Shown piece by piece: positions 1 through 7,137 of a stretch of 9,872 nt of DNA (the stretch's first letter is position 1; the number at the start of each line of letters is the position of its first letter). A program made the translations under genes and the position numbers. Below the pieces are notes generated by a model. That model had not been told where the DNA came from. It saw only the letters and a list, made by a program, of their open reading frames with translations, and ran no database searches. This DNA is from a candidate division KSB1 bacterium (GTDB taxonomy: Bacteria; Zhuqueibacterota; JdFR-76; DREG01), in contig JADFJB010000150.1 in the NCBI GenBank assembly GCA_022566355.1, forward strand, positions 1 to 9,872, written 5' to 3'.

Positions 1-2
1 GC

Positions 3-140
3 CTTTACTACGACACGGAAGATGGCAAATGGGAGAAAATGACCTGGAAAAAACTGAACGTAAATATAAGAAGGGGTGAAATCGAGATTGTAAAAGCCAA
101 GCTGCCGCATTTTTCACGCTATGCATTAGCGGCGCAATAA
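3..140 (+). CDS. C-terminal end of a probable exported or surface protein (partial)
   Basis: Only the last 45 codons are present. The frame is open from the window edge to TAA at 138-140 and the gene begins outside the window. The visible peptide begins LYYDTEDGKWEKM and ends LPHFSRYALAAQ. A pattern of aromatic 'YYD...G.W', a short charged stretch, a 'V.I..GEIEIVKAKL' strand and a final 'HFSRYA' is seen at the C-termini of large secreted beta-sandwich proteins of many environmental bacteria, where it closes an Ig- or ZU5-like module. That assignment rests on pattern memory, not on a search. A likely terminator follows 30 bp downstream, so the gene appears to end its own transcription unit. 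No function can be given. Confidence 0.55.
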   Translation, partial: LYYDTEDGKWEKMTWKKLNVNIRRGEIEIVKAKLPHFSRYALAAQ

Positions 141-170
141 TCCCCACGACAACAAGGAGGTTTTACACTC

Positions 171-202
171 AAGGGTCGTCAGATTTAAGATGGCCCTTTT
201 TT
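171..202 (+). terminator. Probable rho-independent terminator
   Basis: AAGGGTC (171-177) can pair with GGCCCTT (192-198), allowing one G-U pair. The loop is 14 nt and a run of six T follows (197-202). It lies 30 bp after the stop of the upstream partial gene and well before argG, so it most likely ends the upstream transcript. The stem is short (7 bp). Confidence 0.55.
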
Positions 203-213
203 ATTGGGAGGAA

Positions 214-255
214 GCCGGATGCTAGATACTGGATGCCGGATACCGGATAACGGAT
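214..255. repeat. Six degenerate 7-bp tandem repeats (NNYRGAT)
   Basis: Six consecutive heptamers are GCCGGAT, GCTAGAT, ACTGGAT, GCCGGAT, ACCGGAT and AACGGAT. All end in GAT and five end in GGAT, and the first two or three bases vary. The tract lies between the terminator of the upstream gene and the argG leader and is not coding. It looks like a decayed simple-sequence repeat. Confidence 0.75.
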
Positions 256-524
256 TCCACCAGTGTCGTCTTGAAAAATGTTGACAGTTTCTTTTCTTTT
301 TTCTTTTTATTCTCCCGCTCTCTGTTTCACCTATCGCATTCTGTTTTAGTCATAATTTAGGAGAATCAACACGGTTGATGCATTGCATATGTTAGTTCTC
401 AGATTATTATAACCAAAAATCTCCTCCTGCAAAAATTCAACCGTGCAATTTAAATTTGAATTGTTTATCCTAAAACAACTAACTTGCCATGTAAAATTAT
501 CAATTCAACTATCATGAGGCAGAA
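256..524 (+). promoter_or_regulatory. argG upstream region with inverted repeats and weak promoter candidates
   Basis: No gene is visible here. TTGACA at 281-286 followed 18 bp later by TTTTAT (305-310) is a possible but weak sigma70-type promoter next to a pyrimidine-rich tract (about 287-315). ATCAAC-ACG-GTTGAT (365-379) is a perfect 6-bp inverted repeat. The flanking AGGAGA (359-364) could pair with TCTCCT (420-425). CAATTTAAATTTGAATTG (446-463) is an 18-bp palindrome with one mismatched pair. AATTCAA (434-440) and TTGAATT (456-462) also form a perfect inverted repeat. An ArgR-type operator would be expected before argG, and the AT-rich 18-bp palindrome has the right length and character, but it does not match the E. 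coli ARG box closely. Regulation by arginine is inference only. Confidence 0.3.
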
Positions 525-1778
525 ATGGATGTAAAAAAAGTAGTCTTGGCATATTCGGGAGGATTGGATACTTCAATTATCATCCCATGGCTGAAGGAAA
601 ACTATGGCTGTGAAGTAATAGCAGTGGCAGCAGATCTTGGCCAGGGAGAGGAGTTACATGGCTTACGAGAAAAAGCGCTCGCGACCGGAGCCAGTAAAGT
701 TTATATTGAGGATCTTCGCGAAGAATTTATCGTCGATTTTATTTATCCGACCATGAAAGCAGGCGCCGTTTACGAAGGTCATTACTTGTTAGGAACTTCC
801 TTTGCCCGCCCATTGATCGCAAAAAGACAGGTCGAAATTGCGGAGAAAGAAAATGCTGATGCGTTGTGTCATGGATGTACCGGAAAAGGCAATGACCAGG
901 TGCGATTTGAACTCACCTATAAAGCGCTGAATCCGACGCTTCGTGTGATCGCTCCCTGGCGTGAATGGGATATCCGTTCCCGGGAAGATGCAATTCGTTA
1001 TGCTCATGAACATAATATTCCCATTACTGCAACACCGGATAAAATTTACAGTCATGACCAAAATATCTGGCACCGCAGCAGTGAAGGCGGTGGCTTAGAG
1101 GATCCCTGGCAAAGTGCCCCTGGTGATGTTTACGGGCTTTCCATCTCTCCGGAAGAAGCGCCGGACCAGCCAACAATTCTCACCATTGATTTCGAGCGAG
1201 GCGTCCCAACGAAAATTGACGGCATCGAATTTGATCCTGTCGAATTACTTGAACGCCTGAACAGAAGCGCCGGCGAAAATGGCATTGGCAGAATCGATAT
1301 GGTGGAGAATCGATTGGTTGGTATGAAATCGCGTGGCGTATATGAAACACCTGGTGGAACATTATTGTATAAAGCGCACCAGGAATTGGAGTGTCTTGTC
1401 CTTGCCGGTCAATTGATGCATTTTAAAGAGAGTATTGCACCTAAATATGCGGAACTGGTTTATTACGGCCAGTGGTTCACTCCCTTAAGACAGGCGCTTG
1501 ATGCCTTCGTTGAGCATACGCAAGAGAGGGTAACGGGCTCGGTTCGTCTTAAATTGTACAAAGGTAATGTGATTGTGGAAGGCCGTCAGTCGCCCTATTC
1601 TCTCTACCGGGAAGATTATGCAACCTTTGGTGAAGAGGATGTTTATAACCAGCAGGATGCTGAGGGATTTATCAATATTTTCGGATTGCCGCTTAAGGTG
1701 AAAGCTTTGATCGATATCGAAGGGACAGGGAAAAGCGAGTACCACCAGCCTGATTACAGCAAGTTTAAGAGAGATTAA
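525..1778 (+). CDS. argG: Argininosuccinate synthase
   Basis: Cytoplasmic enzyme that condenses citrulline and aspartate with ATP to give argininosuccinate, AMP and PPi, the penultimate step of arginine synthesis. The N-type ATP-pyrophosphatase loop AYSGGLDTS is at residues 9-17. The family blocks [14 protein letters not shown] (87-100), [14 protein letters not shown] (116-129, with Gly/Thr/Asn/Asp residues that contact citrulline and aspartate) and [10 protein letters not shown] (185-194) are all present. The length of 417 residues is close to the usual 400 or so, and no key residue appears to be missing. The ATG at 525 has GAGG at 516-519, about 5 nt upstream. argH follows in the same direction after a 205-bp gap half filled by a 9-bp tandem repeat. 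If the stop codon were read through, this frame would continue as KCL repeats. Confidence 0.97.
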   Translation: MDVKKVVLAYSGGLDTSIIIPWLKENYGCEVIAVAADLGQGEELHGLREKALATGASKVYIEDLREEFIVDFIYPTMKAGAVYEGHYLLGTSFARPLIAKRQVEIAEKENADALCHGCTGKGNDQVRFELTYKALNPTLRVIAPWREWDIRSREDAIRYAHEHNIPITATPDKIYSHDQNIWHRSSEGGGLEDPWQSAPGDVYGLSISPEEAPDQPTILTIDFERGVPTKIDGIEFDPVELLERLNRSAGENGIGRIDMVENRLVGMKSRGVYETPGGTLLYKAHQELECLVLAGQLMHFKESIAPKYAELVYYGQWFTPLRQALDAFVEHTQERVTGSVRLKLYKGNVIVEGRQSPYSLYREDYATFGEEDVYNQQDAEGFINIFGLPLKVKALIDIEGTGKSEYHQPDYSKFKRD

Positions 1779-1781
1779 ATT

Positions 1782-1880
1782 AAGTGCCTAAAGTGCCTAA
1801 AGTGCCTAAAGTGCCTAAAGTGCCTAAAGTGCCTAAAGTGCCTAAAGTGCCTAAAGTGCCTAAAGTGCCTAAAGTGCCTA
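1782..1880. repeat. Perfect 9-bp tandem repeat, 11 copies (AAGTGCCTA)n
   Basis: Eleven exact head-to-tail copies of AAGTGCCTA run from 1782 to 1880. Two degenerate units follow (AAGTGAACTA, then AAGGTACTA) to about 1899. The array begins 3 bp after the argG stop codon and sits in the argG-argH spacer. Perfect identity suggests recent slippage expansion, so copy number probably varies among strains. In one frame the array reads (Val-Pro-Lys)11 from GTG at 1784 to TAA at 1889-1891, but there is no ribosome binding site that would make it a convincing gene. Confidence 0.95.
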
Positions 1881-1983
1881 AAGTGAACTAAAGGTACTAG
1901 CAGCTAATATTAAAGATGCAGGATATATTGTAATTTCGTGCTTGATGCGGAATCTAATAGAAATAAAATGATTGTTGTCAGAT

Positions 1984-3366
1984 ATGAAAAAAAATCCAAC
2001 TAAAGCCTGGTCCGGACGATTTGATTCTGAAACCAATCCTGAGATGGAATCATTCAGCCGCTCGATAAACGTGGATTGGCGTTTATGGCGTGAAGATCTT
2101 GCGGTCAACCGTGCCTGGGCAAAAGCATTAGAAAAAATTAATATATATTCAGAAAAGGAACTTAAGGAAGTACGGGTAGGATTGGAACAAATTCAGACCG
2201 AATTTCAAAATGAGATTTTCGAGTTTAAACCATTAGATGAAGACATTCACATGGCTATTGAACGCCGGCTCACAGAGATTACCGGTGATGCCGGTGCGAA
2301 AATCCATACCGGCCGCAGCCGTAACGACCAGGTAATAACCGACACTTTTCTATATCTTAAAAGAGAACTGCCGGAATTGGATTCAGCATTGCAGCAATTA
2401 CAAAGAGTCTTGATTCAAAAAGCCGAAGATTCCATCGATGTTGTAATGCCTGGCTATACCCACTTGCAGCAGGCGCAGCCGATTTTATTGTCTCATTATT
2501 TGCTCTCATTATTATGGCCTTTACAACGTGATCGCCGGAGACTACAGCAGGTACTGGAAAGATGTGATGTCCTACCGTTAGGAAGTGGTGCCCTGGCAGG
2601 ATGCGCTTTTCCGGTGAATCGTGAGGCCATTGCCAGAGAATTAGGCTTCGGCAGCATTTCGCAAAACAGTATCGATGCGATAAGTGATCGGGATGTGCTG
2701 TTGGATACGGTTTATTCGGCTTCAATGATCATGCTGCATTTGAGTCGATATGCGGAAGATATGATTTTATGGTCCAGCAAGGAATTTGACTTTGTTGAGT
2801 TATCCGACAGTTTTACTACGGGCAGCAGCATGATGCCGCAGAAAAAGAACCCGGATTCACTTGAATTGATCAGGGGGAAAACTGCACGTGTGGTTGGTTA
2901 TGTGAGTACGCTACAAAATTTATTGAAGGGGCTGCCGCTTACTTATGCAAGAGACTTACAAGAGGATAAGCCTGCACTTTTTGGTGCAATCGATTCTACA
3001 AAATCTTCAGTTAAAATTTTTACAGGTACTTTGCAGGGAGCAAAATTTCATGCGGAGAAAATGAAACAGGCTTTGGACGATTTGCTGCTGGCAACCGATT
3101 TAGCAGATTATTTGACCCGTAAAGGATTGCCATTCAGGAAAGCGCACAATGTGGTGGGACAAATTGTAAAAAAGAGTATCGATAGCAAAACGTCTTTGCA
3201 GAAGTTGGATTTAGCTTCTTATCGAAATTATTCAGAATTGTTTGACGAAGATTTATATGAATGTCTCAATATCGAGGCGAGTCTGCAAGCGAGAAATATA
3301 GTTGGAGGGACGGGTCCGGCAGCTGTTCGGAAGCAGTTGGCTATGGCGAAGGAATTAGTAGAATAA
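1984..3366 (+). CDS. argH: Argininosuccinate lyase
   Basis: Cytoplasmic fumarase/aspartase-superfamily lyase that splits argininosuccinate into arginine and fumarate, the last step of arginine synthesis. From the ATG at 1984 it has 460 residues, the normal family length. Visible blocks are KAWSGRF (7-13), HTGRSRNDQ (108-116), GYTHLQQAQP (157-166, with catalytic-region His160) and the superfamily signature GSSMMPQKKNP (280-290, with the mobile-loop catalytic Ser281). An upstream in-frame TTG (1972) would add only four residues. The ATG gives a start, MKKNPTKAWSGRF, typical of the family, although no strong Shine-Dalgarno sequence precedes either codon. It lies downstream of argG and 29 bp ahead of the dioxygenase gene, so the three are probably co-transcribed. 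Confidence 0.96.
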   Translation: MKKNPTKAWSGRFDSETNPEMESFSRSINVDWRLWREDLAVNRAWAKALEKINIYSEKELKEVRVGLEQIQTEFQNEIFEFKPLDEDIHMAIERRLTEITGDAGAKIHTGRSRNDQVITDTFLYLKRELPELDSALQQLQRVLIQKAEDSIDVVMPGYTHLQQAQPILLSHYLLSLLWPLQRDRRRLQQVLERCDVLPLGSGALAGCAFPVNREAIARELGFGSISQNSIDAISDRDVLLDTVYSASMIMLHLSRYAEDMILWSSKEFDFVELSDSFTTGSSMMPQKKNPDSLELIRGKTARVVGYVSTLQNLLKGLPLTYARDLQEDKPALFGAIDSTKSSVKIFTGTLQGAKFHAEKMKQALDDLLLATDLADYLTRKGLPFRKAHNVVGQIVKKSIDSKTSLQKLDLASYRNYSELFDEDLYECLNIEASLQARNIVGGTGPAAVRKQLAMAKELVE

Positions 3367-3395
3367 ATCCTGCACAAGAATACGAGGAGAATCTA

Positions 3396-4358
3396 TTGAG
3401 CACTGATATGGAACCCAAAACCCATGGAATTCACCATATTACTGCCATTGCCGGTGATCCGCAAAAGAATGTTGATTTTTATGTCGGTATTTTGGGTTTG
3501 CGCATGGTCAAAAAGACGGTCAATTTTGATGATTTGTATACCTATCATCTTTATTACGGGGATGAAAACGGCAGCCCGGGTACGATCATGACTTTCTTCC
3601 CATGGACTTCAAAGGCAAGGCATGGCCGGGTGGGAGTCGGCCAATTAACTGTTACTTCTTTTTCGATTCCGGCTGGCGCAATGGGATATTGGATAGACAG
3701 GGTTAATAAACATGATATCGATTTTAAAGGCCCCGGCAGCCGTTTTGATGAAGAGGTTTTAACATTTCACGATCCGGATGGAATTGAGCTTGAACTGGTT
3801 TGCTCGGCGACAGAATCCCGTGCGGGGTGGGACAATGGCCAAATTCCGCTTGAGAACTCAATCCGTGGGTTTTATCATGTCACGTTATCCGAAGAAGGCT
3901 ATGAACGGACGGCCGGATTGATGGAAACCCATTTGGGTTTCCATAAGGTCAATGAGTCTGGCAACCGGCTTCGACTTGCATCGGGAGAAAGGGGTCCGGG
4001 GACTTTTGTGGATATTTTAAGTCTGCCGGATGCACAACCGGGAATTATGGGAGTGGGCGCAGTACATCATGTGGCATGGCGAATTTCGGATGCAAATTCG
4101 CAACTAGATATTAGAGATTATTTGCTGCAGGTCGGATATGAAGTTACACCTGTGATGGATCGATTTTATTTCCATTCGATTTACTTTCGGGAACCTGGCG
4201 GAGTTTTGTTTGAAATCGCAACCGATCCACCGGGATTTACAGTAGATGAAGAAATCGAAAAGCTAGGAACCGATCTAAAATTACCTGACTGGCTGGAAGA
4301 GAAACGTTCCGTTATTGAAGAGAATCTGCTGCCGATTACACTGCCGGGTAAAAGATAA
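3396..4358 (+). CDS. VOC-family ring-cleaving dioxygenase (MhqO/MhqE/PcpA type)
   Basis: Two-domain vicinal-oxygen-chelate protein of 320 residues, the usual size of hydroquinone/catechol ring-cleaving dioxygenases of the MhqO-PcpA group. The N-terminal module starts GIHHITAIAG (11-20) and the C-terminal module carries GVGAVHHVAWRI (219-230) and REPGGVLFEIATD (265-277). By comparison with PcpA, whose iron ligands are two His and one Glu, the likely ligands are His13/14, His224/225 and Glu273. The expected role is opening the ring of hydroquinone- or catechol-like compounds in the cytoplasm; the substrate is unknown. Start choice: GAGGAG (3384-3389) lies 6 nt before the TTG at 3396 and 18 nt before the ATG at 3408, so the TTG is favoured. 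The frame stays open further upstream inside argH, but that part is not family-like. It is 29 bp after argH and upstream of an MhqD-like hydrolase. Confidence 0.88.
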   Translation: MSTDMEPKTHGIHHITAIAGDPQKNVDFYVGILGLRMVKKTVNFDDLYTYHLYYGDENGSPGTIMTFFPWTSKARHGRVGVGQLTVTSFSIPAGAMGYWIDRVNKHDIDFKGPGSRFDEEVLTFHDPDGIELELVCSATESRAGWDNGQIPLENSIRGFYHVTLSEEGYERTAGLMETHLGFHKVNESGNRLRLASGERGPGTFVDILSLPDAQPGIMGVGAVHHVAWRISDANSQLDIRDYLLQVGYEVTPVMDRFYFHSIYFREPGGVLFEIATDPPGFTVDEEIEKLGTDLKLPDWLEEKRSVIEENLLPITLPGKR

Positions 4359-4453
4359 GTTCGAGATCCGAATAGTTAATTTCTACACAAATTTTGAATA
4401 CCAGTTTTATAAGTCTCGATGCTAAAAATTATAGTGGTTTAATATTTTAAGGA

Positions 4454-4568
4454 TTGAGCCTACTCTAAAAACCGATTCAATCGCTTTTCTAATAAAAATT
4501 TGATACATAAAAACAAATACTTATGAGAGCGATGGAATCGGTATTCCAACTTTTTAGAATGAACTCAA
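4454..4568. repeat. Long imperfect inverted repeat, MITE-like or palindromic intergenic element
   Basis: ACCGATTCAATCGCT (4471-4485) pairs with AGCGATGGAATCGGT (4528-4542) with one mismatch. The outer arms TTGAGCCTACTCTAAAAA (4454-4471) and TTTTTAGAATGAACTCAA (4551-4568) match at 14 of 18 positions. The right arm has 8-9 extra bases between its inner and outer parts, and the central loop is 42 nt. Weaker complementarity continues outward, for example AAGTCTCGA (4411-4419) against TCGAGATTA (4599-4607), so the whole element may span about 4407-4610. It fills most of the gap between the dioxygenase and hydrolase genes. It contains no transposase and could fold as a long RNA hairpin. Confidence 0.6.
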
Positions 4569-4650
4569 GATTTAAATCATTAGGATTTGTTTCGAGTTTC
4601 GAGATTAGAATTTTAAATATTATCCACTATTTTACAAGGCGTAACAAACT

Positions 4651-5304
4651 ATGGATACTAAAACAAACCCCCATCAAAACCAACCTGTCATCCAGAGTGG
4701 AGCATCTCTAAAAGACGCCAAAGCTGCGATGATACTGCTGCATGGCAGGGGAGCGGATGCCCAGGATATTCTCACTTTGGCACCGGAACTCGACCAGCCC
4801 GATTTCGCTTACCTCGCCCCAAATGCCAATGGCAATACCTGGTATCCGCAAAGTTTTATGGCGCCTGTTTCTCAGAACGAGCCTGGTATTTCGTCAGGGC
4901 TTCAGACAATTGCCGATGTTTTAGCCCAATTAAGCCAGGCAGGTTTTCCGCCGGAAAAAGTCATGCTTTTGGGTTTTTCCCAGGGCGCCTGTTTAAGCCT
5001 GGAATTTATTGCCCGAAATGCCCGGCGCTATGGCGGTGTGGCCGGACTGAGCGGAGGTTTAATCGGACCGGAGGGTACACCCCGGAATTACAACGGTTCT
5101 TTGGCTGGCACTCCGGTTTTCCTGGGCTGCAGTGATGTGGATTTCCACGTTCCCAAAGAAAGGGTGAGCGAAACCGCAAAAATACTTCAAGAGCTGGGTG
5201 GCGAAGTGACCGAACGATTATACCCAAACATGGAGCATACCATCAACCAGGATGAGATTGATGTTGTGCAGGGAATGATGAGTTCTGTGCTAAATTCTGT
5301 TTAA
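4651..5304 (+). CDS. Phospholipase/carboxylesterase-family alpha/beta hydrolase (MhqD-like)
   Basis: Cytoplasmic serine hydrolase of the Abhydrolase_2 family, 217 residues, full length for the group. Visible features are the oxyanion-hole segment LLHGRGA (29-35), the nucleophile elbow GFSQG (108-112, Ser110), the acid in GCSDVDFHVP (159-168, probably Asp164) and the catalytic His196 in MEHTIN. There is no signal peptide. In Bacillus subtilis the related MhqD is encoded with a ring-cleaving dioxygenase (mhqED) and serves quinone and catechol resistance. Here the same two families lie in the same order reversed (dioxygenase first), 292 bp apart, so a related role is a reasonable inference but the substrate is unknown. 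ATG 4651 has AAGG (4636-4639) 11 nt upstream. No terminator is obvious after the stop, and the next gene is convergent. Confidence 0.88.
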   Translation: MDTKTNPHQNQPVIQSGASLKDAKAAMILLHGRGADAQDILTLAPELDQPDFAYLAPNANGNTWYPQSFMAPVSQNEPGISSGLQTIADVLAQLSQAGFPPEKVMLLGFSQGACLSLEFIARNARRYGGVAGLSGGLIGPEGTPRNYNGSLAGTPVFLGCSDVDFHVPKERVSETAKILQELGGEVTERLYPNMEHTINQDEIDVVQGMMSSVLNSV

Positions 5305-5385
5305 GCAAAAAAATTGACTAAGAAAGAATTCTTACGATATAGGATTAGACGTGAAGCGGCGTGTTGATAACCACCAACTGGCGAA

Positions 5386-5433
5386 TTGAATAGAGGCGGA
5401 GAAATCCCCACCTCAGCCAATTAGACTATTCAA
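5386..5433. other. Hairpin-forming sequence in the convergent spacer
   Basis: In the gene-free spacer 5305-5529, TTGAATAG (5386-5393) and CTATTCAA (5426-5433) are perfectly complementary. Between them GAGG (5393-5396) and CCTC (5411-5414) can form an alternative inner hairpin. There is no T-run on either strand, so it is not an obvious terminator. It lies between two converging genes and could be a bidirectional transcript-end structure or part of a decayed element. Nothing else in the spacer is recognisable apart from a short palindrome AAGAATTCTT (5325-5334). Confidence 0.35.
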
Positions 5434-5529
5434 ACTGATCGGTATGATCTCACAACGCTATGTTCAGGCTCACTCTAAAGAAAGGTCGTTTGATTCTTTA
5501 CCTTCACCTGATCCGCTTTTCACCTTTGT

Positions 5530-7137
5530 CTAGGTATTGGTATTTACAACGGTTTTGCGGGCAGCTTCACTGGCTTTAACGTTGCATTTAACAAACTTAC
5601 TTCGTGCAAACCAAAGCGCCAAAAGGAACAATACAGCCAATCCAAAAATAATCGGATGCCGAACAACAGCCACAGTTACCAGGTTTTCGAAGAGTGACGG
5701 CAAGACATAGTATAAAACGTCGGCAATGTGACCCATCAACCCTTCAAGCGTCCCGGCGGGTTCTGAAACAATAAGCTTTTCTAAGTGCTCGACAATTGCC
5801 GCACAATTAAGGTATTTATCGTAGGGATTATTCTCCGAACATATCGTTAACAACTCTTGAAGAACATCGACCTCAACCTTCGAGATATCCTGGTTCCAGA
5901 GCACTATGGCGCTGATGACGACAAAAAGCGTGAACTCCAGGAAGAATACATAGCACCATTTCCGCCAAAAAACCCATCTTTTGACTTTTTTGCGGCAGGC
6001 CTGCCAGATACTTTCGGTTTCCGCTGCAGTCACACGTTCCGTGGGACTGTCAACAGGGGAGTCGACCAGATCGAATTCATACGGAAGTTGCCCCGGCGCG
6101 TAATTTCCCGATTTCCGTTTCATCCTTTCAAGGACACTGCGATGAATTTTGACCTTACCCTGCAACTTGGGCCTACAGAGTTTTTCGATATCCCGTGGCT
6201 GGTAGCGGAAGTAGACGGCGCCGCCGTCCCTCGAGTTGTATAACCGGCCGTGGACATTCGCGTTACTATGTACTTCTTCAGCCGCGTCCTTCTTGAATTT
6301 AAGTCCGCATTCGGCTGCCCGGGACATCATCCAATCCAGGGCTACGTTTGCCAGACCGGCCCTCCGGTATCCACCACCCACGTTTGAATGAGCGCCCGAA
6401 AACCACACCTGTTCTACTTTGGTGCTGCTTTTGTATTCGTCCCAGACTAAAGGCAGGAAGGATTTTCTTTCATCGTCGATCGCAAGCGCCTGATAGGCAT
6501 ATTCAACATTGTCCGTGAGTTCGTAATTATAAAACCGGTGAGGAATTAAACGGTCCGAGACCCAGCTTAGTGCTTTTAAAATTAAGTCTATCACCCACAT
6601 GCCAATCCCCGGGTAGTTCCCTCCCTGGGGAAAACCCAGGGCGGCGACTGTATCCCAGACGCCAATGAACTTGACTGGAATTACGCCATGTTCTCCAAAG
6701 GAGGGATTCCCCCTGGAAGGATCCCCTTTGCTGTCTTTGTAAATTTTGAGAGCTTCTTTGCTGCGGCCTTCCAATTCCTCGAGGCTTAGCTTCCTGCCGT
6801 CGACGAGGCCGCAGGCGGCCAGGAGTCCGGAAAATGCCCGCACTGTAGCGGCGCCCCGGCTGAAGCCGAAAATAAAAACCTTGTCTCCCGGGTTGTAGTT
6901 GCGTGCAAGATACTCGTAAAGATCACGGATATTTCTTTTGAATCCAAAACCAACTGCACCGGATAACCCGCGCCAATATTTGTTGCTCGAAGTGCCGACA
7001 CCATTGTCGTAGAACGTGATTTGGTTACCACCGCGCAACTCGATGGCGTTGTAAATATTGTAGACATTGCTTGACGGCGTAGTTCCGCCCTTGTTACCAG
7101 TGCCGTCTGCCATTAAAACGATGTTTCTTTCTTTCAT
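5530..7137 (-). CDS. DUF2235 (Tle1-like) alpha/beta hydrolase, predicted phospholipase, with C-terminal membrane segments
   Basis: A 535-residue protein opening with NIVLMADGTGN, the usual start of DUF2235 proteins. The nucleophile elbow GFSRGAATVRA is at 91-101 (Ser93). GVWDTVAALG (159-168) probably supplies the acid Asp162, and WFSGAHSNVGGGY (245-257) the His250. The family includes the type VI secretion phospholipase effector Tle1, but most members are uncharacterised. After the hydrolase domain (about 1-360) come a hydrophobic segment at about 395-414 and another at about 494-511, with a polar linker between them and a Lys/Arg-flanked end. The protein is therefore probably anchored in a membrane. 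No signal peptide is present and no VgrG, PAAR or immunity gene is visible nearby. TAGGAGG lies 5 nt before the ATG, a strong Shine-Dalgarno sequence. It is a single-gene unit as far as can be seen. Confidence 0.85.
   Translation of the reverse strand: MKERNIVLMADGTGNKGGTTPSSNVYNIYNAIELRGGNQITFYDNGVGTSSNKYWRGLSGAVGFGFKRNIRDLYEYLARNYNPGDKVFIFGFSRGAATVRAFSGLLAACGLVDGRKLSLEELEGRSKEALKIYKDSKGDPSRGNPSFGEHGVIPVKFIGVWDTVAALGFPQGGNYPGIGMWVIDLILKALSWVSDRLIPHRFYNYELTDNVEYAYQALAIDDERKSFLPLVWDEYKSSTKVEQVWFSGAHSNVGGGYRRAGLANVALDWMMSRAAECGLKFKKDAAEEVHSNANVHGRLYNSRDGGAVYFRYQPRDIEKLCRPKLQGKVKIHRSVLERMKRKSGNYAPGQLPYEFDLVDSPVDSPTERVTAAETESIWQACRKKVKRWVFWRKWCYVFFLEFTLFVVISAIVLWNQDISKVEVDVLQELLTICSENNPYDKYLNCAAIVEHLEKLIVSEPAGTLEGLMGHIADVLYYVLPSLFENLVTVAVVRHPIIFGLAVLFLLALWFARSKFVKCNVKASEAARKTVVNTNT

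Noticed and set aside
153-160. AAGGAGG, a strong Shine-Dalgarno-like sequence after the first gene
   Set aside because: No start codon with an open frame follows at a workable distance; it precedes the terminator stem.
1784-1891. (VPK)11 micro-ORF across the 9-bp repeat
   Set aside because: It has a GTG start with no ribosome binding site of its own, and any 9-bp repeat without stops in one frame gives such an ORF.
3261-3395. Upstream extension of the dioxygenase reading frame into argH
   Set aside because: The added residues overlap argH in another frame and are not family-like. The ribosome binding site at 3384-3389 points to the TTG at 3396.
4359-4380. GTTCGAGATCC resembling a tRNA T-loop
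   Set aside because: No acceptor, D or anticodon stems can be built around it.
4523-4711. 62-codon + strand frame between the dioxygenase and hydrolase genes
   Set aside because: It lies over the palindromic element, overlaps the well-supported hydrolase start, lacks a ribosome binding site and has no family-like sequence.
5393-5414. GAGG...CCTC hairpin considered as a group II intron domain V remnant
   Set aside because: The conserved domain V bases and the length are not matched, and no reverse transcriptase fragment is nearby.
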